Source: an uncultured Chthonomonadales bacterium (GTDB lineage Bacteria; Armatimonadota; Chthonomonadetes; Chthonomonadales; CAJBBX01). From it: a stretch of DNA of 64,000 nt. A program made the translations under genes and the position numbers. The stretch is taken from contig CALLMM010000026.1 of the NCBI GenBank assembly GCA_938005745.1, forward strand, positions 173,513 through 237,512, given 5' to 3'. The notes under the pieces are model-generated. The model was not told where the DNA came from. It saw only the letters and a program-made list of their open reading frames with translations, and did no database searches. This document shows positions 47,627 through 56,697 of this stretch, piece after piece (position 1 is the first letter of the stretch; every line of letters begins with the position of its first letter).

Positions 47627-49102
47627 ATGAGAAAGAACTGGATCGGAGCGGGACTGTTCGGCGCGGGTGTGGTGGCGGCGATCGTCTGGGCGCTGGTGCG
47701 CCCGGAGCCGCCGAAGTCCGCGCAGAAGAGCGAGTCGCTCCCGCAGACCGTCGAGGCGCAGGTGGAGACGGTAGACGCGGTGAACGCTCCGCGCTGGCTG
47801 GAGGTGACCGGAAACGTGCGTCCGGAACTGGAGGCGACGATCTCGACCAAAGTGATGGGGCGGATCACCTCCATCACCGTGCGGGAAGGGGATACGATGC
47901 GCCAGGGGCAGCCGCTCATCTATCTGGATGCGCGCGATCTGGAGGCGGCGATTACGCAGGCGAATGCCAATCTGCGCGTCGCCGGAACGGGCTACGAGAA
48001 TGCGCGGGTGGCGGCGGATATGGAGCGTTCGATGAGTCGCGCCCGGATCTCCGAGGCGGAAGCGCGCGTCGAGCAGAGCGAGGCGGCGTTGAAGTCTGCG
48101 CAGGCGCGTCTCGATCTGGTGCTGACCGGTCCCCGCAAACAGGAGAGGCAGCAGGCGTCCCTGGCGGTGGCGCAGGCGCAGGCGAACCTTGCGCTGGCGG
48201 AGAGCAACCTGAAGCGGTACCAGAATCTGGTGAATGAGGGCGCTGTCTCCCGGCAGCAGTTCGAGACCGCTCAGACCCAGTATGCCGTGGCGAAGGCGCA
48301 GTATGAGACGGCGGTGCAGTCGCAGAGCATCGCCGAGGAGGGCAGCCGGGCGGAGGAGATCCGCGCCGCGCAGGAGGCGGTGCGACAGGCGGAAGCCAAT
48401 CTGCAGCAGGCGCAGGCGGGACTGCGGCAGGCGCGCGCCTCCGCCATGCAGGTGACGGTGCGAGCGCAGGAGGTACGCGGAGCGCAGGCGCAGATCGGGC
48501 AGGCGGAAGCCATGCTGAAGATCGCCCGGGTCAACCGCGACTATGCGACGATCAACGCCCCGTTCGACGGGATCGTTACGCGCCGTCTGGCGGATCCCGG
48601 CGCGATGGCGGGACCGGGCACGCCTCTGCTAAGGGTGCAGGGAGGCGCGATCCGGCTGGAAGCCGTCGTGCCGGAGAGCGCGCTGCGCGCCGTGCGAAAG
48701 GGAGATACGATCCCGGTCACTCTCGACGCGCTGGCAGGGCAGACGCTCGGGGGCAGGGTGGCGGAGATCTCCCCGCAGGGCGATCCTGCCAGCCATACCT
48801 TCCTGGTGAAGATAGACCTTCCGCGCACGGCGAACGTGAAAGCCGGGATGTTCGGGCGCGCCCGTATCGCCGTCGGTTTCGAGAACCGCCTGATGGTTCC
48901 GGCATCGGCGGTCTGGGAGCGAGAGGGACTGCGCTACGTCTACGTGGTGGATCGTGAGAATGTTGCGCGCCTGCGCATGATTACGGTGGGCGAAGGCGAG
49001 GGAGAGAATCTGCCTGTGCTTTCGGGGCTGAGCCGCGGCGAACGGGTCGTGGCGGAAGGACGCGAGAAGGTCCGGGACGGCATGAAGGTGCACTCGCGCT
49101 AA
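47627..49102 (+). CDS. RND efflux periplasmic adaptor (membrane fusion protein)
   Basis: A 491-residue HlyD-family protein. Residues 5-26 form a signal anchor (WIGAGLFGAGVVAAIVWALV). A split lipoyl domain (ISTKVMGRITSITVREGDTM and YATINAPFDGIVTRRLADPG) encloses a long coiled coil of Ala/Gln-rich heptads (residues about 115-310), which is longer than usual for AcrA-like proteins. The beta-barrel and membrane-proximal domains follow. The ATG at 47627 follows GGAGGAG; in-frame codons upstream would overlap arsR. It docks with the RND pump encoded 42 bases downstream. Confidence 0.9.
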   Translation: MRKNWIGAGLFGAGVVAAIVWALVRPEPPKSAQKSESLPQTVEAQVETVDAVNAPRWLEVTGNVRPELEATISTKVMGRITSITVREGDTMRQGQPLIYLDARDLEAAITQANANLRVAGTGYENARVAADMERSMSRARISEAEARVEQSEAALKSAQARLDLVLTGPRKQERQQASLAVAQAQANLALAESNLKRYQNLVNEGAVSRQQFETAQTQYAVAKAQYETAVQSQSIAEEGSRAEEIRAAQEAVRQAEANLQQAQAGLRQARASAMQVTVRAQEVRGAQAQIGQAEAMLKIARVNRDYATINAPFDGIVTRRLADPGAMAGPGTPLLRVQGGAIRLEAVVPESALRAVRKGDTIPVTLDALAGQTLGGRVAEISPQGDPASHTFLVKIDLPRTANVKAGMFGRARIAVGFENRLMVPASAVWEREGLRYVYVVDRENVARLRMITVGEGEGENLPVLSGLSRGERVVAEGREKVRDGMKVHSR

Positions 49103-49144
49103 CGACAGGCAGACAGACGATCCGCAACGACAGGGAGAGAGAAG

Positions 49145-52100
49145 ATGCGCATAGGAATGGCGGGTAGACTGGCGGCGGCTTTCATCAACAGCAAGCTGAC
49201 CCCGCTTCTGATCATCGCTTCGCTGGCGCTGGGCGCGTTCGCCGTGCTGCGGACGCCGCGTGAAGAGGAGCCGCAGATCATCGTGCCGATGGCGGACGTG
49301 CTGGTAACCATGCCGGGCGCGAGCGCAAAAGAGGTGGAGCGGCGGGTTACCACCCCGATGGAGAAGCTGATCTGGGAGATCCCGGGCGTGGAGTACGTCT
49401 ACTCCACCTCCAGCCCCGGTCAGGCGATGGCGGTGGTGCGCTTCTACGTGGGACAGAACCAGGAGGCGGCGTTTGTGCGGCTGCGGGAGAAGCTGCAGTC
49501 GCATTACGATATGATCCCGCCAGGCGCATCCCTGCCAATCATCAAGCCCCGCTCCATTGACGATGTGCCGATCCTGGCGCTGACGCTGCACAGCAGACAG
49601 TACGACGCCTACGCCCTGCGGCAGATCGCGGCGCGGGTGGAGGAGGCGGTCAAGCAGGTGGATAACGTCTCCGAAACCACCATCATCGGCGGACGCCGGC
49701 GCGAGGTGCGGGTTACGCTGGATCGGATGAAGCTGGCGGGCTACAATCTGACGCCGGACGGCGTGGCGATGGCGCTGGGAGGCGCGAACAGCCGCTCGCA
49801 GGCGGGAGGATTTGCGCGGGACAACACGGAGATCGCGGTGAAGACCGGCGACTTCCTGCGTTCTGCGAAGGATGTCGAGAGCGTGGTTGTCGGCGCGGCG
49901 GGCGGACGTCCGATCCTGCTGCGCGATGTGGCGACGGTAACCGACGGACCCGAGGAGCCGAAGAGCTACGTGCTGTTCGGCTACGGTCCGGCGCATGAGA
50001 CGGCGGAGAAGCACGGATCGGGGAAGGAGACCGCGCTCGGTGAGGAGGGCGCAAAGGCGTCTGCGGAGCTGGAGCCGGCGGTAACGATCTCCATCGCCAA
50101 GCGGCAGGGCAAGAACGCCATTGATATCGCGCACCACGTGCTGGAGAAGGTGGAGAGCCTCAAGGGGAATATCATCCCCGCCGGTGTGGAGGTCTCGGTA
50201 ACGCGCAACTACGGCGAGACCGCCAGCGAGAAGTCGGGAGAGCTGCTCTATCATATGATGCTGGCGGTGGTTTCGGTGACCCTGTTGATCGCGCTGACGC
50301 TGGGGCGCAAGGAGTCGCTGGTAGTGCTGATCGCCATACCGGTAACCCTCGCCCTGACGCTGCTGGTCTTCTATCTGTACGGCTACACGCTCAACCGGAT
50401 CACCCTCTTTGCCCTGATCTTCTCCATCGGTATTCTGGTAGACGACGCGATAGTGGTGGTGGAGAACATCGTGCGCCACTATCGGATGCCGCTTTCGGAG
50501 CGCAAGCCTCCGCTGGAAGCCGCCATCTATGCGGTAGATGAGGTGGGCAACCCGACGATCCTGGCGACCTTTGCGGTGATCGCCGCGATCTTGCCGATGG
50601 CGTTTGTCGGCGGTCTGATGGGTCCGTACATGCGCCCGATCCCCATCGGTGCCTCGGCGGCGATGCTCTTTTCGCTCATCATCGCCTTTATCGTTACACC
50701 CTGGGCAGCCTATCGCTTCCTGAAGGGAGAGCATGAGCGTTTCGGCAAGCCGGAGCCGGAGGAGAAGCCCCGTCCCTGGTACCTGCGGCTTCTGCTGGGC
50801 GGCGGACATGCCCATCATGAGCATAAGGACGACTGGACGACCCGCATCTACCGCAAGATGATGACGCCGATGCTGCGCTACGCGACGGTGCGCTGGGGAT
50901 TTTTCGCGGTGGTAACGGTGTTGCTGGTGGGGGCTATGTCTCTGGTCGCCTTCAAAGCCGTCACGGTGAAGATGCTGCCGTTCGACAACAAGAACGAGTT
51001 TCAGATCATCGTGGATATGCCGACCGGAACGACGCTGGAGCAGACGGCGGCGGCGACGCGCGCGCTGGGCGACTATGTGGCGAAAGTTCCGGAGGTGGAG
51101 AACTATCAGCTCTACGTCGGCGCCGCCAGCCCCTTCAACTTCAACGGACTGGTGCGCCACTACTTTATGCGGCAAGGCTCCTATCAGGCGGACATTCAGG
51201 TAAATCTGATCGGGAAAGAGGAGCGCAAGGCGCAGAGCCACGACATCGCCAAGCGGATCCGCCCGGATATCGAGCGGATCGCGAAAGAGTGGGGCGTGCG
51301 CGTCAAGATCGCGGAGGTTCCGCCCGGACCGCCGGTGCTTCAGACGCTGGTGGCGGAGGTCTACGGTCCGACCTTTGAGGAGCGCGAGCAGATCGCGCGG
51401 CAGATCCGCGAAATCTTTGCCACGACCGAGGGCGTCACCGATGTGGACTGGTACATGGATGACGATCAGACGACCTACCAGTTCGTGGTGGACAGGGAGA
51501 AGGCGGCGCTCAACGGCGTGGATGTGGCGGCGGTCAACCGGACGCTGACCATGGGACTCTCCGGAATGCAGATCGGGCTGGCGCACGACGAGGGGGCACG
51601 CGAGGATGTGGCGTTGACGGTGCGTCTGCCTCGCGCCGAGCGCAGCGGTCTGGGGGAACTGGAGCATCTATTCGTGCAGGCGCGCGACGGTCACCTGGTT
51701 CCGCTGCGGGAGCTGGTCGAAGCCAGACCGATCCCGACCGACAAGTCCATCTACCACAAGAACCTGATGCCGGTTGTCTATGTAACGGGCGATGTGACGG
51801 GACGGCAGGAGAGTCCGGTCTACGCAATCCTGAAGATGAATCAGGCGATTGCGAAGCTGAAGCTGCCGGACGGCAGCGGGATCAATGTGTTGACCACCCA
51901 CCAGCCCTTCACGATGGATAAAGTGCAGATGAAGTGGGACGGCGAGTGGCATATCACCTACGAGGTGTTCCGCGATCTGGGCATCGCCTTCGGCGCGGTG
52001 CTGATCCTGATCTACATCCTGGTGGTCGCCTGGTTCCAGTCGTTCAAGACACCGCTGATCATCATGGCGCCCATCCCGCTGACGCTGGTGGGCATTCTGC

Positions 52101-52516
52101 CGGCGCATGCGCTGATGGGGGCGTTTTTCACGGCGACCTCGATGATCGGGTTCATTGCCGGCGCGGGCATCATCGTGCGCAACTCGATCATTCTGGTGGA
52201 CTTCATTGAGCTGCGGCTGCAGCAGGGAATGCCGCTGGATGAGGCGGTGATAGACGCCGGGGCGACCCGTTTCCGCCCGATGCTGCTGACGGCGGCGGCG
52301 GTGATCGTCGGATCGTTCGTGATCCTGTTCGATCCGATCTTTCAGGGACTGGCGATCTCGCTGATGGCGGGAGAGATCGCCTCGACGCTGCTATCGCGGC
52401 TGGCGGTTCCGATCCTCTACTTTATGATGCGCCGACGGGAGCAGGGACTGATGGAGCCGGCTCCGCAGGGACGCGGGGAGCCGGGCGGACCCTCTCCGGA
52501 ACCGGCGCACGCTTAG
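49145..52516 (+). CDS. RND efflux transporter permease
   Basis: A 1123-residue inner membrane pump of the AcrB/HAE superfamily. Proton-relay aspartates in TM4 are seen in [15 protein letters not shown]. Typical are the porter-domain openings ([20 protein letters not shown]) and [13 protein letters not shown] near the end. It is longer than AcrB because of insertions: a charged stretch near residue 280 ([16 protein letters not shown]) and a His-rich cytoplasmic loop near 555 ([13 protein letters not shown]), possibly metal-binding. The substrate is unknown. No outer membrane factor gene lies in this operon. Confidence 0.93.
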   Translation: MRIGMAGRLAAAFINSKLTPLLIIASLALGAFAVLRTPREEEPQIIVPMADVLVTMPGASAKEVERRVTTPMEKLIWEIPGVEYVYSTSSPGQAMAVVRFYVGQNQEAAFVRLREKLQSHYDMIPPGASLPIIKPRSIDDVPILALTLHSRQYDAYALRQIAARVEEAVKQVDNVSETTIIGGRRREVRVTLDRMKLAGYNLTPDGVAMALGGANSRSQAGGFARDNTEIAVKTGDFLRSAKDVESVVVGAAGGRPILLRDVATVTDGPEEPKSYVLFGYGPAHETAEKHGSGKETALGEEGAKASAELEPAVTISIAKRQGKNAIDIAHHVLEKVESLKGNIIPAGVEVSVTRNYGETASEKSGELLYHMMLAVVSVTLLIALTLGRKESLVVLIAIPVTLALTLLVFYLYGYTLNRITLFALIFSIGILVDDAIVVVENIVRHYRMPLSERKPPLEAAIYAVDEVGNPTILATFAVIAAILPMAFVGGLMGPYMRPIPIGASAAMLFSLIIAFIVTPWAAYRFLKGEHERFGKPEPEEKPRPWYLRLLLGGGHAHHEHKDDWTTRIYRKMMTPMLRYATVRWGFFAVVTVLLVGAMSLVAFKAVTVKMLPFDNKNEFQIIVDMPTGTTLEQTAAATRALGDYVAKVPEVENYQLYVGAASPFNFNGLVRHYFMRQGSYQADIQVNLIGKEERKAQSHDIAKRIRPDIERIAKEWGVRVKIAEVPPGPPVLQTLVAEVYGPTFEEREQIARQIREIFATTEGVTDVDWYMDDDQTTYQFVVDREKAALNGVDVAAVNRTLTMGLSGMQIGLAHDEGAREDVALTVRLPRAERSGLGELEHLFVQARDGHLVPLRELVEARPIPTDKSIYHKNLMPVVYVTGDVTGRQESPVYAILKMNQAIAKLKLPDGSGINVLTTHQPFTMDKVQMKWDGEWHITYEVFRDLGIAFGAVLILIYILVVAWFQSFKTPLIIMAPIPLTLVGILPAHALMGAFFTATSMIGFIAGAGIIVRNSIILVDFIELRLQQGMPLDEAVIDAGATRFRPMLLTAAAVIVGSFVILFDPIFQGLAISLMAGEIASTLLSRLAVPILYFMMRRREQGLMEPAPQGRGEPGGPSPEPAHA

Positions 52517-52545
52517 AGCTATTCTATAAACACAGGAGATAGACC

Positions 52546-52782
52546 ATGACAACGGAGCGTTATCTGCGACTGATCGCCGGCTTCTTCGTGATGCTGTCGG
52601 TCGCGCTGGGGTGGTACGTGAACCCCTGGTTCTTCGCCTTCACGGCGTTTGTCGGGCTGAATCTGTTTCAGTCCGCCTTCACCGACTGGTGTCCGATGAA
52701 GACGCTGCTGGAGAAGTTAGGAACCTCTTCCTCTCCGAAGACGCCGGACGGGCGCAATCTCGGGCAGGGCGCGGCGTCCTGA
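52546..52782 (+). CDS. DUF2892 family membrane protein
   Basis: A 78-residue protein with two hydrophobic segments. The DUF2892 pattern is clear: ERYLRLIAGFFVMLSVALGW, then FVGLNLFQSAFTDWCPMKTL and LEKLG. The conserved Cys in DWCPM is retained. The family includes the membrane part of YgaP-like rhodaneses, and small DUF2892 proteins often accompany sulfur or thiol stress genes. It lies 29 bases after the permease gene, with CAGGAG upstream, so it is part of the ArsR-controlled operon. Confidence 0.88.
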   Translation: MTTERYLRLIAGFFVMLSVALGWYVNPWFFAFTAFVGLNLFQSAFTDWCPMKTLLEKLGTSSSPKTPDGRNLGQGAAS

Positions 52783-52806
52783 AACGACGCATGACAGGAG
52801 GCATGA

Positions 52807-53022
52807 GTGTATCGCAATAAGAAGATACTCCTCTTCGCGGCGGCGGCGGTGTTCGCGCTGATTGCCGGGCGTACGCCCGGGGCGCGTTCAGGGAGCTGTT
52901 CGGGGATACGGACTCTGACCCCTTCGGGAGAGGTTCTCTCCTGTCCCGCAGAGACGAAGCCGGCTCTCCAGCCGCCGTCGGTCTCGCCGCCGGTTGAGAA
53001 AAGAAAGGAGACGGACCGATGA
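52807..53022 (+). CDS. Small exported protein, 71 residues
   Basis: A small protein starting at GTG 52807 (MYRNKKILLFAAAAVFALIA), 7 bases after AGGAGG. A signal peptide or membrane anchor is followed by a short region with two cysteines (GSCSGI and VLSCPAE) and a Pro-rich, charged tail. Its stop overlaps the DUF302 start (ATGA). An alternative ATG at 52803 is out of frame and stops after four codons. No family is known to me. Confidence 0.5.
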   Translation: MYRNKKILLFAAAAVFALIAGRTPGARSGSCSGIRTLTPSGEVLSCPAETKPALQPPSVSPPVEKRKETDR

Positions 53023-53423
53023 CACAGATATCACACAGTACCGCGGTCTATGCGCGGACCACGCCGCGACCCTTTGCGGAGACGCTGGAGGCGGTGCAGG
53101 AGGCGGCAAAGGCGGCGGGATTTCGCATACCCGGCGTCATTGATCTGGCGGCATCCATGCGAAAAGAGGGCATCGAGCGAGAGCCGTATGCGGTGATCGA
53201 GTTGTGTAACGCGGAGATCGCCTCCGGCGTACTGCAGGTCAATCCGATGATCGGGACGCTGATGCCGTGCCGGATCGCCGTCTATGAGGAGGGGTCGCGG
53301 ACAGTGGTGGCGATGGCGCTGCCGTCGAAGCTGATGGATCTCTTCCCGGAGAGCGAGGTTGCCGGGGCGGCAAAAAGGGTGGACGATGCGCTGCGGGGTG
53401 TGATAGACGCCGCAACAGGGTAG
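53019..53423 (+). CDS. DUF302 family protein
   Basis: A 134-residue protein with the DUF302 fold: FAETLEAVQEAAKAAGFRIP near the N-terminus, then YAVIELCNAEIASGVLQVNP and GTLMPCRIAVYEEGSRTVVA and a final helix. The two cysteines (ELCN and MPCR) are conserved in DUF302. The domain fold is proposed to bind heme or a small ligand; its function is unsettled. It is the last gene of the ArsR-RND-DUF2892 operon and overlaps the preceding gene by four bases. Confidence 0.85.
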   Translation: MTQISHSTAVYARTTPRPFAETLEAVQEAAKAAGFRIPGVIDLAASMRKEGIEREPYAVIELCNAEIASGVLQVNPMIGTLMPCRIAVYEEGSRTVVAMALPSKLMDLFPESEVAGAAKRVDDALRGVIDAATG

Positions 53424-53488
53424 CGCGCGATAGTCGCCGCTGCCCGCGTTACGTGCGACACGCCCTCAGCCTGTCACTGTATTGCAAC

Positions 53489-53518
53489 TACAGCGATGGA
53501 CTTAAGTCCATCGCTGTA
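53489..53518. repeat. Palindromic element (CAGCGATGGA hairpin), copy 2
   Basis: A perfect 30-bp palindrome, TACAGCGATGGACTTAAGTC and its complement. It shares the arm CAGCGATGGA...TCCATCGCTG with the hairpin at 8499-8530. It lies in the 337-base gap between DUF302 and PPK2, which contains no supported gene. Confidence 0.7.
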
Positions 53519-53540
53519 ATCTTCCACGTTCCGCAAAGCA

Positions 53541-53740
53541 GTGAGATTGCTTCGGTCGGCTGGCGCCTCCCTCGCAATGACAGGAGGGGGTCGGCTGGCG
53601 CCTCCCTCGCAATGACAGGAAGGGGTCGGCTGGCGCCTCCCTCGCAATGACAATCCGGGACGCTCGACCGTTCCAGTTACGCGCAACCAGCCCCCAAACC
53701 GTCATTGTGAGCGTCAGCGAAGCAATCTTCCACGTTCCGG
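53541..53740. repeat. Intergenic repeat cluster with 35-bp tandem units
   Basis: A 35-base unit beginning TCGGCTGGCGCCTCCCTCGC, with AATGACAGG after it, is repeated at 53556, 53591 and 53626, preceded by GAGATTGCTTCGG. At 53701-53740 a related element runs in the opposite direction (GTCATTGTGAGCGTCAGCGA followed by AGCAATCTTCCACG). The phrase AATCTTCCACGTTCCG occurs at both ends (from 53518 and from 53724). Together this is a nested inverted-repeat cassette; short open frames across it are not real genes. Similar GTCATTGCGAG...GAAGCAATC repeats are widespread in bacterial intergenic DNA. Confidence 0.75.
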
Positions 53741-53760
53741 AAACGACGAGACTGCAGACG

Positions 53761-54597
53761 TTATGCACCGGTCCTCTGAGCGCGGTACTCCATGAGTTCG
53801 CGCTTCGCCGTCTCACCGATCTTCGACAGATGCTCCATCCAGGGCTTGCGGTAGGGGCGCAGCGCTTCCACGACCTGCTCGGTGATCGCCAGATCGCGAA
53901 ACCACTTGTTATTGGCGGGAGCGATATGCCAGGGGATCTCCGGCGAGCTGCACCGCGTCAGCGCCTCCTCATACGCCTCGGTGTACCGATCCCACAGCTC
54001 CCGCTCCTTCCAGTCCCCGACCGACAGTTTCCACGCCTTCTCCGTCTCCTTCTCTCGCTCCAGCAGCCGCTTCTCCTGCTCCTCTTTGCTGATGTGCAGG
54101 TAGAACTTGAGCAGGATGGTTCCGGAGTCGACCAGCAGTCGTTCGAAAGCGTTGATATGGTCGTACCGCTTTCGCCAGACCGCTTCCGGCACCAGATTAT
54201 GAACGCGCACGACGAGAACATCCTCATAGTGCGAGCGGTTGAAGATATGCATCGCGCCGCGCGGCGGGGTCTCCGCATGGATGCGCCAGAGAAAATCGTG
54301 CGCGAGTTCTATCGGGGTCGGCACCTTGAACGGCACAACGCGGCAGCTCTGCACATTGACGATGTTCAGGAGATGCCGGATCGCCCCGTCCTTGCCGCTG
54401 GTATCGCGCCCCTGAAGGATGATCAGCATGCTCTGCTGCCCCGCTGCAAAGAGCAGATCGTCCAGTTCATTCAACTCTCTGGCGAGTTCCGCCGTCTTCT
54501 CCTGCGCCTCCTCTTTGGTCAGTCCTCGCCTCTCCTCCGGGTCGTACTCCTTCAGATGCACCCTCTTTTTCCCGTCAATTCGGTGCGCGTAGTTCAT
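53761..54597 (-). CDS. Polyphosphate kinase 2 family protein
   Basis: A 278-residue P-loop kinase. Walker A is LQGRDTSGKDG and Walker B/lid is FNRSHYEDVLV, followed by the arginine-rich HISKEEQEKRLLERE; the C-terminal PWHIAPANNKWFRDL is also PPK2-typical. The class I or III PPK2 enzymes phosphorylate ADP or AMP using polyphosphate. Residue identities in the lid are not enough to choose the class. It is a single-gene unit between the repeat cluster and the divergent cobalt/nickel importer. Confidence 0.92.
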   Translation of the reverse strand: MNYAHRIDGKKRVHLKEYDPEERRGLTKEEAQEKTAELARELNELDDLLFAAGQQSMLIILQGRDTSGKDGAIRHLLNIVNVQSCRVVPFKVPTPIELAHDFLWRIHAETPPRGAMHIFNRSHYEDVLVVRVHNLVPEAVWRKRYDHINAFERLLVDSGTILLKFYLHISKEEQEKRLLEREKETEKAWKLSVGDWKERELWDRYTEAYEEALTRCSSPEIPWHIAPANNKWFRDLAITEQVVEALRPYRKPWMEHLSKIGETAKRELMEYRAQRTGA

Positions 54598-54673
54598 GGC
54601 TCCCCCTTGTTTTCCGGTCGTCCGGACTCTCCTGCCCCTGTAAAAATGTAACCCTGGCGTAACCCTCCCGTCG

Positions 54674-54702
54674 TTGCTCCACCTTCAGACGTATGCTACA
54701 AT
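54674..54702 (+). promoter_or_regulatory. Promoter of the CbiMQ-CbiO operon
   Basis: TTGCTC (54674-54679), 17-base spacer ending TGC, then TACAAT (54697-54702), an extended -10. It lies 34 bases before the ATG of the transporter gene. No cobalamin riboswitch was noticed in the region. Confidence 0.55.
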
Positions 54703-54735
54703 CTTAATGTTTGTATTACGCCTCGGAACAGCGAG

Positions 54736-56697
54736 ATGCACATACCCGACTCCGCCATCAGCCCGATGACATCTCTTGCCGCCAATGCGGTCATGCTCCC
54801 CGTCTGGTACGCCGCCAGCCGCCGCCTGCGTGCGACTCTGACCACCCGTCAGGTTCCGCTCCTCTCCATCGGCGCAGCGTTCTCCTTCACGATCATGATG
54901 TTCAATATCCCGGCTCCGGGCGGAACGACCGTTCATCCGATCGGGGGCGTGCTGATGGCGGTGGCGCTCGGTCCCTGGGCGGCGATCATCGGGGTTACTG
55001 TCGCCCTGGCGATCCAAGCGCTCTTCTTTGCCGACGGCGGCGTGCTGGCGATCGGCGCAAACAGTTTCGCCATGGCGTTCGCGATGCCCTGCTGCGGTTT
55101 TCTGGTCTACCGGCTGATCGCGGGACGTTCGGCTTCCGATTCGCCGCGCCGCGCGCTGGCGGCGGGGATCGCCGCCTATGTCGGGCTGAACGTCGCTGCG
55201 CTGCTGGTCGCGATCTTTCTGGGCATCCAGCCGGTGCTCTATCGCGACGCGGACGGCAAAGCCCTCTACTTCCCCTTCGGGCTGAACATCACGATCCCGG
55301 CGATCATGAGCGCGCACCTGACCATCGCGGGAGTCGCAGAAGCGGTTGTAACCGCGCTGGCGGTGCGCTATATGCAGAAGGCGCGTATCCCGCTCTATGC
55401 CGCCGACGGCGAAACCGCCTCCGGCGGGCGTCTGGAACTGCTCTGGGTGGGAATGGGCGTGCTGATCGCGCTCTCTCCGCTGGGCATGCTGGCGACGGGA
55501 GATGCCTGGGGCGAGTGGAGCAAAGAGGACCTGGCGAAACAGGCGGGCTATCTGCCGAAACATCTGGATGCCATAGACGAGAAGGGCTGGAAGGGATTCA
55601 ATCTGCTGCCGGACTACCTGAGCGAGCGGGGAATGGGCTTCTACATCGTCGCCGCGCTGGCTGGCGCGCTGATGATCGTTCTGATGCTCTACGCGGTCGG
55701 CAGGCTTCTGGCGCGTCGGGAGGAGCCGCCCGCTCCCCCTCCGGACGACTCGCCTCCCTCCGCCTCCCGTCGCTCCGACGATCTTCCCGCCTGGATGACG
55801 CAGAGCGACGAGAGATCCGATACCGGCGCATCCGCGTATCAGGCGGTCACGCCCCGCGCCTCGCGCCGCATCGGTTTTGTGGAGAAGACGCTGAACGAAC
55901 TCACCGGGTCGGCGCAGGAGATCCTTTTCGCGGAGCGGTGGGCGCGGCAGGAGGGGATGCTGCAGCGGCTCGATGCGCGCGTCAAAGTGATCGGGCTGAT
56001 CGGACTGGTGGTCGTTACGGCGTTTTTGCACCGCCTTCCGGGTCTGCTGGGACTCTTTGCGCTCAGCCTGATCCTGGCGGTCTGCTCTCGCCTGCCCGTC
56101 GGGATGTTTCTGCGGCGGGTCTGGCTGACAGTTCCGCTCTTTGTCGGGGCGGTCACCCTGCCGGCGGCGCTGAACCTGGTTACACCCGGCGCGCCGCTGC
56201 TGACGCTCTGGCGCGAACCGTATATAGCGATTACGGAGCCGGGACTGGCAGCCGCGCTGCTGCTGACGCTGCGGGTCGGCGTGGCGGTCTCATCGGTTGT
56301 CCTGCTCACGCTCACCACGCCATGGAACGACCTGCTGCACGGACTGCGCGCCCTGATGATCCCGAAGATGTTTGTTGCGGTGCTGGCGATGACCTACCGG
56401 TATCTCGCGGTGCTGATCCAGTCCGCCGCCGAGATGTTCACCGCCCGCAAAAGCCGCACGGTCGGGCGCATCCCTCGCGCGGAGAGCCGCCGCTTTCTCG
56501 GCGGGGTCATGGGCGCGCTGTTTGGCAGAACGCTCGCGCTGACCGAAGAGGTGCATGCCGCCATGCTCTCGCGCGGCTGGACGGGGGAGGCGCATGTCCT
56601 GCGCGTCCCGCGCATTCAGGCGGCGGATATGGTCTGGCTGACTGCGCTGACGCTGGTCGCGCTGTCCGCGCTGATGTTGGAGAGACTCCTCGGATGA
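54736..56697 (+). CDS. CbiM-PDGLE-CbiQ fusion, ECF nickel/cobalt transporter
   Basis: A 653-residue membrane protein that joins units normally encoded separately. Residues 1-230 are CbiM: the start MHIPD (metal-binding N-terminus with His2), then TTVHPIGGVLMAVALGPWAA with a further metal-binding His. Residues about 240-330 form the PDGLE/CbiN-like part (ALSPLGMLATGDAWGEWSKE and a later membrane helix). After a proline-rich linker, residues about 415-650 are CbiQ (LQRLDARVKVIGLIGLVV, MTYRYLAVLIQSAAEMFTAR). The CbiQ scaffold couples to the ATPase CbiO, encoded next with a four-base overlap. MHIP at the exact start codon confirms the start. Confidence 0.88.
   Translation: MHIPDSAISPMTSLAANAVMLPVWYAASRRLRATLTTRQVPLLSIGAAFSFTIMMFNIPAPGGTTVHPIGGVLMAVALGPWAAIIGVTVALAIQALFFADGGVLAIGANSFAMAFAMPCCGFLVYRLIAGRSASDSPRRALAAGIAAYVGLNVAALLVAIFLGIQPVLYRDADGKALYFPFGLNITIPAIMSAHLTIAGVAEAVVTALAVRYMQKARIPLYAADGETASGGRLELLWVGMGVLIALSPLGMLATGDAWGEWSKEDLAKQAGYLPKHLDAIDEKGWKGFNLLPDYLSERGMGFYIVAALAGALMIVLMLYAVGRLLARREEPPAPPPDDSPPSASRRSDDLPAWMTQSDERSDTGASAYQAVTPRASRRIGFVEKTLNELTGSAQEILFAERWARQEGMLQRLDARVKVIGLIGLVVVTAFLHRLPGLLGLFALSLILAVCSRLPVGMFLRRVWLTVPLFVGAVTLPAALNLVTPGAPLLTLWREPYIAITEPGLAAALLLTLRVGVAVSSVVLLTLTTPWNDLLHGLRALMIPKMFVAVLAMTYRYLAVLIQSAAEMFTARKSRTVGRIPRAESRRFLGGVMGALFGRTLALTEEVHAAMLSRGWTGEAHVLRVPRIQAADMVWLTALTLVALSALMLERLLG

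Noticed and set aside
48629..51667. A 1012-codon open frame on the minus strand opposite the RND pump
   Set aside because: It lies antisense to the clear MFP and permease genes, has a His/Arg/Gln-rich low-complexity translation without recognisable domains, and is explained by codon bias in GC-rich DNA.
53556..53652. CRISPR-like array at the 35-bp tandem repeats
   Set aside because: The copies are directly adjacent with no unique spacers and no cas gene is in the window.
54598..54735. Cobalamin or NiCo riboswitch before the CbiMQ gene
   Set aside because: The leader after the promoter is only about 25 bases, too short, and no conserved core was recognised.
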